NCBI GenBank assembly: GCA_942492225.1
Contig: CALODS010000007.1
Coordinates: 22,018 to 86,017 of the forward strand
Reading direction: 5' to 3'
Origin: JAFGTX01 sp942492225
GTDB lineage: Bacteria; Bacillota; Clostridia; Peptostreptococcales; Acidaminobacteraceae
Length of the DNA: 64,000 nt
Shown: positions 7,147 to 13,945 of the stretch, piece after piece
Numbering within the stretch: the first letter of the stretch is position 1
How the letters are laid out: every line of letters starts with the position of its first letter
Position numbers and translations under genes: made by a program
Notes under the pieces: generated by a model
Database searches by the model: none
What the model was told of the DNA's origin: nothing
Seen by the model: only the letters and a program-made list of their open reading frames with translations

Positions 7147-7569
7147 TTATTCTCTGCTCATTGTACTGATCATATTAATACCAGTAGCAACAAACTTTTC
7201 ATTTTCTTTAATTACTGCAGTCTCCTTTGTAATAATTACTTCATCATCAATTTTAATGTCTTTTGTGCGATCTCTATTTAACGGCGTACTAGATACGTCC
7301 ATTTCTAATTTATGATGCTCTTCTAAACCACGCCATTGATCAATTGTAGCCAAATATTCAATAATATCTTTATAACTGATACTCATGGCCTTGAGTTTTT
7401 CTTCTATTGATCCTACATCTTTTATGGCAACTAACTCAAGACCTTCTGTGATTGTTTCATTCTTATTTTTACGTTTATTGATTATTTTCAATGTACTACT
7501 TAATCGTTCCGATCCTATATGCGTATCTGAAGGTCTATATGAAGTTGATGTTCCTGATTTAAGTGCCAT
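7147..7569 (-). CDS. small partner of ParM, possible ParR-like adaptor
   Basis: The 140-residue product is encoded eight bases after the parM-like gene, in the position where ParR adaptors are usually found. It begins MALKSGTSTSYRPSDTHIGS and has a mixed-charge centre (IINKRKNKNETITEGLELVAIKDV) that could form a ribbon-helix-helix-like segment, but I cannot assign a family. Residues 55-90 look helical, while the C-terminus is Ser/Thr-rich. If it is the adaptor, it would bind a centromere such as the inverted repeat at 6997-7072. This is inference from gene order only. Confidence 0.55.
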   Translation of the reverse strand: MALKSGTSTSYRPSDTHIGSERLSSTLKIINKRKNKNETITEGLELVAIKDVGSIEEKLKAMSISYKDIIEYLATIDQWRGLEEHHKLEMDVSSTPLNRDRTKDIKIDDEVIITKETAVIKENEKFVATGINMISTMSRE

Positions 7570-7577
7570 GTAATCAC

Positions 7578-8795
7578 CTAACTTACTTCTATAGTTTTTT
7601 CATCCGGATTTACTTTTGGCACATGACCATGTTTTTCAGCGTCTTTTATAGCTTCTAAATCATGCTGCAGTTTGCTCGCTATATAATAGCCGCGCGCTTC
7701 ATCTTCATGAGGTTTGTCAGATACTTTAATAGTTGCATGTTTAAATAACTTCAGGTATTCTTCTTGGTTTATTAATTTAAGGTATTCTACTGTACCACCC
7801 GTTTGATATTGTGCAACAATATCACCTGGATCAATACCGTTGCGCTCTAGTTTATCAAAAGTCTTTTGATTACGTCGTTCTAGCATCATTTTGAAATGTG
7901 GTTTTGCCATCTGTGTTAGATTAATACGCTCACCTTTATACAAAATCTCACTTTGTGACTCTGCAGATAAATATAACAGGTGATCTAGTGTTGTTTTATC
8001 TTTTTCAAACTTATGTTTTTCTGCAAGATCCTTTTGTAATGAATTTGTCGCTACAGATGATCCAACCTCTATTCCATAAAATCCCCTACGATCAAATCCT
8101 GACTTAGTTAAAATAGCGCAGTCTTCAGTAGATGACCCTAGGTTAGAAATGTAAACTGGTCCTTTTTCTAATTGCTTCATCATCCATATATTTTCAATTA
8201 ATTCCATTTCGATGGTATCAATGTCATACATTGCAGAAAACGCAGATGCAGTTCCTTCTGCAACAAAATCCATCCTGGTTGGTATAATTTTCATTTCAAA
8301 ATTATTGAACTTAGGATGATTCAATCTAACTGTAACTTCACCAGTTCCCTTTTCAAATTCTACTAGCTCTTTCTTACCTTCTGAATCATAAAATTCTTCA
8401 GTTGGTGCTCCAAGTCCAATGCGGACTCTTAATTCCTTTTTATTAGCCTGATAACCAGCAAGAGCTAAGTAAGAATATAACTTTCCTCTTTCTTTTTCAG
8501 CATTTAATCTGCTGTATTTGCTTACATGGTTTGATGCTGTCAATAGGTCACTTCTATGATTTTTTCTTGCAAACTCACCTATGAAGAAACGTTCTTCTTG
8601 ACCACAAGCATAACTGATTGTTATATCTAGTAAATCTTCATTCTTCAAATCCATTTCTTTTGAGATATCATCAATTCTACGATCATATCCTATGCAAATT
8701 GCATTTGGTCCTCTTAGCTTAATTTCTTTACCATCGATAATGGTATGTAGTTTACTGTACATTCTTCCTGGATCATAACCTGCAATAATTTTCAT
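7578..8795 (-). CDS. parM: ParM/StbA-like actin-type segregation ATPase
   Basis: The 405-residue protein has the actin-fold marks of plasmid ParM proteins of Gram-positive bacteria. It opens with MKIIAGYDPGRMYSKLHTI (phosphate-1 Asp/Gly loop), and the second phosphate loop is in VYISNLGSSTEDCAIL. A later stretch QYQTGGTVEYLK matches the adenosine-binding region. It should polymerise with ATP and push apart sister copies of the element. Ribosome site GGGAGAGAG precedes the ATG. The small partner gene lies eight bases downstream, making a two-gene partition operon. A dedicated partition system on an element next to a tRNA suggests that it can exist as a free replicon. Confidence 0.75.
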   Translation of the reverse strand: MKIIAGYDPGRMYSKLHTIIDGKEIKLRGPNAICIGYDRRIDDISKEMDLKNEDLLDITISYACGQEERFFIGEFARKNHRSDLLTASNHVSKYSRLNAEKERGKLYSYLALAGYQANKKELRVRIGLGAPTEEFYDSEGKKELVEFEKGTGEVTVRLNHPKFNNFEMKIIPTRMDFVAEGTASAFSAMYDIDTIEMELIENIWMMKQLEKGPVYISNLGSSTEDCAILTKSGFDRRGFYGIEVGSSVATNSLQKDLAEKHKFEKDKTTLDHLLYLSAESQSEILYKGERINLTQMAKPHFKMMLERRNQKTFDKLERNGIDPGDIVAQYQTGGTVEYLKLINQEEYLKLFKHATIKVSDKPHEDEARGYYIASKLQHDLEAIKDAEKHGHVPKVNPDEKTIEVS

Positions 8796-8827
8796 TTCAC
8801 TCTCTCCCTTAGCTTTGAATTCATTGT

Positions 8828-9070
8828 TTATAGTTTTGCTATTTCATCTATACATTTAGGACATACATTTTTGCCTTTTAGGTTTCTAACGTCTTTTGCC
8901 TGACCACAGAATATACATGCTGGCTGGTACTTCTTTAAAATAATTGTGTCGCCTTCTACAAAAATTTCTAGTGGATCCCTCTCAGCAATACTTAAGGTTT
9001 TCCTAAGTTCCATTGGAATAACCACCCTTCCTAGTTCATCTACTTTTCTTACAATGCCTATTGACTTCAT
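8828..9070 (-). CDS. AbrB/SpoVT-type transition regulator with zinc knuckle
   Basis: The 80-residue product begins MKSIGIVRKVDELGRVVIPM and continues ELRKTLSIAERDPLEIFV, a classic swapped-hairpin AbrB DNA-binding domain. The C-terminus carries CIFCG and CPKC, a likely zinc site. I chose the ATG at 9070 because GGGAGA lies eight bases upstream; a 16-residue longer frame would start inside a terminator hairpin. It is the last gene of the element before the tRNA and probably controls the partition and replication genes. Confidence 0.85.
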   Translation of the reverse strand: MKSIGIVRKVDELGRVVIPMELRKTLSIAERDPLEIFVEGDTIILKKYQPACIFCGQAKDVRNLKGKNVCPKCIDEIAKL

Positions 9071-9101
9071 TTCATTCTCTCCCTTCAGCTTTTTTGCACT
9101 A

Positions 9102-9131
9102 AAAAAGAGCCTCAACAATTTGAGACTCTAA
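9102..9131 (-). terminator. second terminator downstream of tRNA-Leu
   Basis: On the minus strand AGAGTCTCAA pairs with TTGAGGCTCT, followed by TTTTTT. It lies between the tRNA and the AbrB-type gene, so it backs up the first tRNA terminator and shields the element from the tRNA promoter. Confidence 0.75.
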
Positions 9132-9147
9132 AGTTTATATTATATTG

Positions 9148-9180
9148 AAAAAAGAGCTCTCAATTAATGAAAGCTCTTTT
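9148..9180 (-). terminator. tRNA-Leu terminator
   Basis: On the minus strand AAAAGAGCTTTC and GAGAGCTCTTTTTT form a strong hairpin with a T-run six bases after the CCA end of the tRNA. Confidence 0.85.
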
Positions 9181-9185
9181 CTATT

Positions 9186-9271
9186 TGGTGCGGGTGATGG
9201 GACTTGAACCCATACGTGCGTAGCACACATGACCCTCAATCATGCCTGTCTGCCGATTCCAGCACACCCGC
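9186..9271 (-). tRNA. tRNA-Leu(GAG), CCA encoded
   Basis: The minus strand starts GCGGGTG and ends CACCCGCACCA, giving a seven-base acceptor stem and an encoded CCA. The anticodon arm CATGA-TTGAGGG-TCATG has anticodon GAG (leucine, CUC/CUU). The long variable arm (TGTGC-TAC-GCACG) and the T arm ATGGG-TTCAAGT-CCCAT confirm a class II tRNA. The element at 1-9150 lies on its 3' side, as is usual for integration into tRNA genes. Confidence 0.95.
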
Positions 9272-9307
9272 GTATTTAGTTATTATTATTGTCAATTAAG
9301 GACAACG

Positions 9308-9352
9308 CCCTCAACCGTGCCTGTCTGCCAATTCCAGCACACCCGCGTATTT
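9308..9352 (-). pseudogene. 5'-half tRNA-Leu fragment
   Basis: This stretch repeats the first 39 bases of the neighbouring tRNA-Leu, from the acceptor 5' strand through the TTGAGGG anticodon loop, with three differences, plus six bases of upstream flank. It then breaks off. It sits between a consensus promoter (9366-9394) and the intact tRNA, so both are cotranscribed. It is probably the 5' part of the resident tRNA gene left behind when sequence carrying a complete copy was inserted. Confidence 0.85.
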
Positions 9353-9365
9353 CTGAGGTAATTTC

Positions 9366-9394
9366 ATTATAGTTTGAATAGGTTGGAATGTCAA
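9366..9394 (-). promoter_or_regulatory. consensus vegetative promoter for tRNA-Leu
   Basis: TTGACA (9389-9394) and TATAAT (9366-9371) are separated by exactly 17 bases. Transcription would begin about ten bases before the tRNA fragment and run through the intact tRNA. Confidence 0.9.
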
Positions 9395-9759
9395 CATTCT
9401 AGACATTTTTGAGAATATTCTTTTTATTTGCATAAAACACTACTATTTAATTTAATATAATTCGAATGTTACACTTTTATCATATGACGCTCTTGTATTC
9501 CATGTACTTGATGATGAAGCACTCATATTAAATCCTGCTGATTCCAAAATATCAAAACTAGTTATTTGTTTAAAAGATGCATTTTACAAGGTAACACAAG
9601 ATTATACTGCTCATTTAATATGAAATAAATGAGCAACCAATTATACACTCAACTGCACCAAATAATACATTTTGTAGTTTTGTTTACAAATTATGTATAT
9701 ACTCATAGTGACAATGCATTGTTAAATTCATCTAAAACAGTATAAAAGGAGAATACGAT
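9395..9759. other. gene-free stretch before the secreted protein gene
   Basis: No convincing gene is seen on either strand. Near the right end is a perfect 12-base palindrome, ACAATGCATTGT (9711-9722), about 40 bases before the start codon at 9760, which could be an operator. An AAAGGAG ribosome site precedes the gene. I see no clear consensus promoter. Confidence 0.5.
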
Positions 9760-10299
9760 ATGAAAAGAATTAAAGATATGTCAAAGTACATCAGTCTTAT
9801 ATTAGTCTTATTAATGATGGTTTCGTCTATTGCCTATGCAACAGAATCAGTTGCTTATAGTATGAGATACGAAGGTGAAAGAGCCGTTATGTATTTTATT
9901 GATGACCAGCCCGGATTTTATCATGTAGGAGGAACTGTTTCGTGGAGAAATAATAATCCTGGTAACTTAAGAAGATCTGACGCACAAATTGGACATGATG
10001 GTAACTTTGCTATTTTTGCAAGTTACTCAAGTGGCTATAGTGCAATGAAAAATCTTATATTTAGTTCAAGCCTATATTCTGGCTGTACGATTGAAACAAT
10101 GATTGCTAAATATGCGCCATCATCAGAAAACAATACTGAAGCGTATATAACTTATCTTGTTAATAAAACAGGTATGTCAAGAACAACTAGTTTAAGTTCA
10201 ATGAGTTCTTCTCAAAGAGATAGCCTTCTATCAGCAATGATTAAACACGAAGGCTTTAGTCGTGGCAGATACGTCAAAACAAATATTATGCATTTATAA
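9760..10299 (+). CDS. secreted protein with RNNNPGNL murein-hydrolase-like domain
   Basis: The 179-residue product has a signal peptide (basic MKRIKDMSK, hydrophobic core, cleavage near AYA-TES at about residue 27). The rest contains WRNNNPGNLRRSD and FASYSSGYSAMKNLI, the pattern of phage structural P5-like/lysozyme-fold proteins that are thought to cut peptidoglycan. It is one of the few plus-strand genes and lies right at the edge of the mobile element, so it may be phage-derived or a housekeeping exoenzyme. A bidirectional terminator follows. Confidence 0.7.
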   Translation: MKRIKDMSKYISLILVLLMMVSSIAYATESVAYSMRYEGERAVMYFIDDQPGFYHVGGTVSWRNNNPGNLRRSDAQIGHDGNFAIFASYSSGYSAMKNLIFSSSLYSGCTIETMIAKYAPSSENNTEAYITYLVNKTGMSRTTSLSSMSSSQRDSLLSAMIKHEGFSRGRYVKTNIMHL

Positions 10300-10331
10300 A
10301 CGACTATACCAACAATAAATTATACACAAGA

Positions 10332-10370
10332 AAATGCGTTATCTAATCTAACTGATAACGCATTTCTCTT
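10332..10370. terminator. bidirectional terminator
   Basis: AAATGCGTTATC (10332-10343) pairs perfectly with 10354-10365 across a ten-base loop, with TTTCTCTTTT on the plus side. It separates the plus-strand secreted protein gene from the end of argD on the minus strand. Confidence 0.8.
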
Positions 10371-10377
10371 TTACAAT

Positions 10378-11532
10378 TTATTGTAATGCCATCTCAAGTT
10401 TGCTAAGAAATAAATCTATCTCATCATATGAAATGGTTAATGGAGGGACAACTCTTATGATGTTTTCTCCTGCAGTAATGAGCAATAAGTTGTCTTCAAA
10501 AGCCTTACTGATGATTTCCTTTGCGCTACTATGAAGTTCCAATCCTATTAAAAGACCACTACCTCTCACCTCTTTAATTAGGGGGGACACCGACATCATT
10601 TCTATCAATTTATCTTTCAAATAAGACCCTTTTATTTTAACTTCCTCTAAAAAAGAACTTTCACTTGTTATATCAATGACACTTTTGGCCACTGCACTCA
10701 CCAGCGGATTTCCACCGTAAGTGCTGCCGTGATCTCCAAAGTTAAGGACATCCGCTCTTTCGTTTACAATGAAAGCACCGATTGGTACACCACCACCTAA
10801 GCCTTTGGCCATGCAAATAATATCAGGAACAACTCCTACAGATTCGTAGGCGAAGAAAGTACCCATTCTCCCAGCTCCACATTGGACTTCATCATAAATT
10901 AGCAAACTATTGTATGTTTCACATAAATCCTTAAGTCCTTGCAGAAATTCAATTGAAGCTGGCATGACGCCACCTTCTCCTTGAATAGGTTCAACAATAA
11001 TGGCACATACATCGCCATTCATACTGTCGTGAACATCTTCAAGGTTATTATACTCACAAGTGATGACATCACCTATTAATGGTTCAAACTGTTCTTGGTA
11101 TTTCTTTTGTCCTGTTACACTTAAGGACCCCATTGTGCGTCCATGAAAAGAATTGCTAAAACAAATGATTTTTTGAGTGCTTTTCTTCTCTGTTTTGCCA
11201 AATTTTCTTGCAACTTTTAAAGCACCTTCTATTGCTTCTGAACCACTATTACAAAAGAACACCGCCTTATGTTGTGACAAGCTTACAAGCTTTTCTGACA
11301 ATGCATTTTGTTCCTTTGTCCAGTAGAGATTAGAGACATGTAACAATTTATCCGCTTGGTTTTTTATTGTACTAACAATGGCTGGATGTCCATGTCCTAG
11401 GCTATTGACTGCAACACCTGCCACCATATCAAGGTATTCATTGCCTTTGGAATCTACAATCCAAGACCCATGTCCACTTTCCATTAATAAATCTATTCGT
11501 TTATAGGTTTTCATTACGCTTTCACTATACAT
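10378..11532 (-). CDS. argD: acetylornithine aminotransferase
   Basis: The 384-residue PLP enzyme converts N-acetylglutamate semialdehyde to N-acetylornithine with glutamate as amino donor. The class-III signature is present: FCNSGSEAIEGALKVARKF, the cofactor Asp in LLIYDEVQCGAGRMG, and the Schiff-base Lys in ICMAKGLGGGVPIGAF (about residue 240). Ribosome site GGAGG precedes the ATG. It is the last gene of the carA-carB-argC-GNAT-argB-argD operon and begins nine bases after argB. Confidence 0.93.
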   Translation of the reverse strand: MYSESVMKTYKRIDLLMESGHGSWIVDSKGNEYLDMVAGVAVNSLGHGHPAIVSTIKNQADKLLHVSNLYWTKEQNALSEKLVSLSQHKAVFFCNSGSEAIEGALKVARKFGKTEKKSTQKIICFSNSFHGRTMGSLSVTGQKKYQEQFEPLIGDVITCEYNNLEDVHDSMNGDVCAIIVEPIQGEGGVMPASIEFLQGLKDLCETYNSLLIYDEVQCGAGRMGTFFAYESVGVVPDIICMAKGLGGGVPIGAFIVNERADVLNFGDHGSTYGGNPLVSAVAKSVIDITSESSFLEEVKIKGSYLKDKLIEMMSVSPLIKEVRGSGLLIGLELHSSAKEIISKAFEDNLLLITAGENIIRVVPPLTISYDEIDLFLSKLEMALQ

Positions 11533-11541
11533 TTTGCCTCC

Positions 11542-12411
11542 TTAAACAACCATGGTGCCAATACCATCGTTTGAAAATACTTCTGTTAATAAACTATGTT
11601 TAATCATGCCACTGATAATATGAGCCGACTTAGTCCCTTTTTCAAGGGATGTAATACAACTCTTTAATTTTGGCACCATGCCATCTTTGATAATACCTGT
11701 CTCAATAAGATTTTTTGCCTCTTTTAGCGTAAGGGTTGAAAGGAATGTGCCTTCGTCACCAAATGTCTTATAAACCCCTTTTACGTCCGTCATCAACAAC
11801 AATTTTTCAGCGCCTAAAGCTGCACAAATTTCACCTGCAACATCATCTGCGTTAATATTATAAGTCACACCCGCTTTATCAAATCCTATTGGAGATATAA
11901 TTGGCAAGTAATTGTTGTCTAGTAAAAGTTTTAAATAAGTAGGATTTACCGTCTCTACTTCACCAACATTACCAACATTCATTTCTTTTTTATCCTTAAT
12001 GAGTATTTTTTTCTTTGCTTGCATCAAAGCCCCGTCTTTGCCATTTAAACCAACCGCTTTTATACCTTTATTATTAAATAGCATGGTGAGGTCTTTGTTT
12101 AAATTTCCAGATAGTAACATTTCAATTTCTTTGATTGCAAGGTCATCTGTCACTCTGTAACCACCAACAAACTCTGTTGATAGCCCTAGCTGTTTAAGAC
12201 GGCTGCTGATGAACTGCCCCCCACCATGAACGATGACAATTTTAATGCCCATTCTCATCATAAAAATTACGTCATCAATGAACGCGTCTTTTTCTATTTG
12301 CGCATCCATGATAGATCCACCGAATTTGATAACGAAGATTTTTTTTTCAAATAGTTTCATAAAGTGACCCATCTCAACTAAATTATCTATTACTGAATTT
12401 TTTTCTGTCAT
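11542..12411 (-). CDS. argB: acetylglutamate kinase
   Basis: The 289-residue amino acid kinase phosphorylates N-acetylglutamate. Visible motifs are FVIKFGGSIMD (phosphate site), VIVHGGGQFISSRL (glycine-rich turn) and YNINADDVAGEICAALGAEK. I start it at the ATG at 12411, one base after the stop of the GNAT gene; a longer frame runs back into that gene. An N-terminal helix before the kinase core is the kind used for arginine feedback in hexameric forms, so allosteric control is possible. It is followed by argD. Confidence 0.92.
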   Translation of the reverse strand: MTEKNSVIDNLVEMGHFMKLFEKKIFVIKFGGSIMDAQIEKDAFIDDVIFMMRMGIKIVIVHGGGQFISSRLKQLGLSTEFVGGYRVTDDLAIKEIEMLLSGNLNKDLTMLFNNKGIKAVGLNGKDGALMQAKKKILIKDKKEMNVGNVGEVETVNPTYLKLLLDNNYLPIISPIGFDKAGVTYNINADDVAGEICAALGAEKLLLMTDVKGVYKTFGDEGTFLSTLTLKEAKNLIETGIIKDGMVPKLKSCITSLEKGTKSAHIISGMIKHSLLTEVFSNDGIGTMVV

Positions 12412-12412
12412 A

Positions 12413-12862
12413 TTAGCCCACACACTCCTCAGATGCCTTGAAAATAATTGATCTCGGCAAGAATCCATAACGCTCATAAAATGAAGCTACTTGATTACCA
12501 TAAGCAACACTAACTTTTATTCCTTCTGGTGAAAAACCTTTTATCCAGCTAAGGGATTGTTTCATCAGTTCATCGCCAATTTCACTGCCCCTATAATGGG
12601 TTTCAACATAAAGCGAATCTATTTCCGCCTCATTGTCATCCACCGAAGCGATTAGATAGCCAACAGGCTTTTGATGATAATAGGCTAAGACTATTTGAAC
12701 ATGGTCTTTCTTTTGAATTATTTTTTTCCGTTTCGTATAATTATCTTTTTCAAAATCTTTTGCAAAATGTTCCGAGACACTTTGATGATACGCACTAAGT
12801 TTATCCCAAAGTGGCTTAATTATATCAATCGCATCTGCTCCAATTATTTTATAAGTTATCAT
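12413..12862 (-). CDS. GNAT acetyltransferase inside the arginine operon
   Basis: The 149-residue protein has the GNAT fold: a beta-4/beta-5 region with IDSLYVETHYRGSEIGDELM (acetyl-CoA pyrophosphate loop) and a C-terminal ASFYERYGFLP. It lies between argC and argB, exactly where many bacteria have argJ. Its stop is one base before the argB start. A role in making N-acetylglutamate is attractive because no argA or argJ is in the operon, but sequence alone cannot show the acceptor; GNATs have very varied substrates. The ribosome site GGTGGGAG is strong. Confidence 0.8.
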   Translation of the reverse strand: MITYKIIGADAIDIIKPLWDKLSAYHQSVSEHFAKDFEKDNYTKRKKIIQKKDHVQIVLAYYHQKPVGYLIASVDDNEAEIDSLYVETHYRGSEIGDELMKQSLSWIKGFSPEGIKVSVAYGNQVASFYERYGFLPRSIIFKASEECVG

Positions 12863-12900
12863 TCTCCCACCTCATAACCCTTTTAATTCAGTCTCTCTAT

Positions 12901-13935
12901 TTATAAATAAAACATTGCCGTTTCCAAACCTAATGTTTCAGGATAGCCCATCATTAAATTCATATTTTGAATCGCTTCCCCAGCAGAGCCTTTGACGAGG
13001 TTGTCAATCGCCGTTACAATAATCAAGCGTTTTGTCCGTTTATCATAGGTCAAACCAATATCACAAAAATTTGTTCGACTCACCCATTTAGTCTGTGGTA
13101 TTGTATCCAAGACTCTAACAAATGCGTCATCTTGATAAAAGCTTTTGTAACAATCTTTTATGGCCTCAATTTCAATAGCTTCTTTTAAAGAAACATAAAT
13201 TGTTGCCAGCAGCCCTCTTTGCATTGGTAAAAGATGAGGGGTAAAGCTCACGACAATTGCTGTGCCCACCGCTTGCGACAACACCTCTTCTATTTCAGGC
13301 GTATGACGATGCGATGCCACACTATAAGCCTTGAAATTTTCGTTTGTTTCGCAATAACTCATTGTCAAGTTTTCGCTTCTCCCCGCGCCTGTCGCTCCAG
13401 ATTTTGCATCAATAATTATTGAAGTCTTATCAACATATTTTTCTTTGATTATTGGTAACAACCCAAGAATTGATGCGGTTGGGTAACACCCTGGATTGGC
13501 GACAAGTGTTGCGCCTTTAATTTTTTCTCTGTTAAGTTCAGGCAGCCCATATACCGCTTTGCTTAATAAGTCTTTGTCTTTATGAAGCAGATCATACCAC
13601 TCCTCTATGACCGCGGTATCATTCAATCTGAAATCAGCACCAAAATCTATTATTTTTATTTTTTTATCTTTTATTTTTTCTATGATTTCCAAGGACTTCC
13701 CATGAGGCAATGCAATGAAAAGCACGTCTATGTCCTCTATCTTACTGAGCGCTTCTTTTAGATCAATACACTGATGAAACAAGATCTTATTAAACATGCC
13801 ATAAACACTTGAATAAGAGTTGCCATCATAACTATGTGAGCTAAGAAATACTATATCAACTTCTGGATGATGATATAAAAGACCAACCAATTGTTGCCCT
13901 GCGTAACCTGTAGAACCTATTACACCAACCTTCAT
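12901..13935 (-). CDS. argC: N-acetyl-gamma-glutamyl-phosphate reductase
   Basis: The 344-residue NADPH enzyme reduces N-acetylglutamyl phosphate. The Rossmann motif GSTGYAGQQLVGLL is at the N-terminus, the catalytic Cys is in VANPGCYPTASILGL (about residue 146) and a conserved His is in SHRHTPEI. I place the start at 13935, where GGAGGG lies seven bases upstream; the longer frame overlaps carB. It begins ten bases after the carB stop. Confidence 0.93.
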   Translation of the reverse strand: MKVGVIGSTGYAGQQLVGLLYHHPEVDIVFLSSHSYDGNSYSSVYGMFNKILFHQCIDLKEALSKIEDIDVLFIALPHGKSLEIIEKIKDKKIKIIDFGADFRLNDTAVIEEWYDLLHKDKDLLSKAVYGLPELNREKIKGATLVANPGCYPTASILGLLPIIKEKYVDKTSIIIDAKSGATGAGRSENLTMSYCETNENFKAYSVASHRHTPEIEEVLSQAVGTAIVVSFTPHLLPMQRGLLATIYVSLKEAIEIEAIKDCYKSFYQDDAFVRVLDTIPQTKWVSRTNFCDIGLTYDKRTKRLIIVTAIDNLVKGSAGEAIQNMNLMMGYPETLGLETAMFYL

Positions 13936-13945
13936 ATACCCTCCA

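Noticed and set aside
9280..9300. TTGACA between the tRNA fragment and the intact tRNA as a promoter
   Set aside because: A 17-base spacing would place the -10 box inside the tRNA itself; the real promoter is at 9366-9394.
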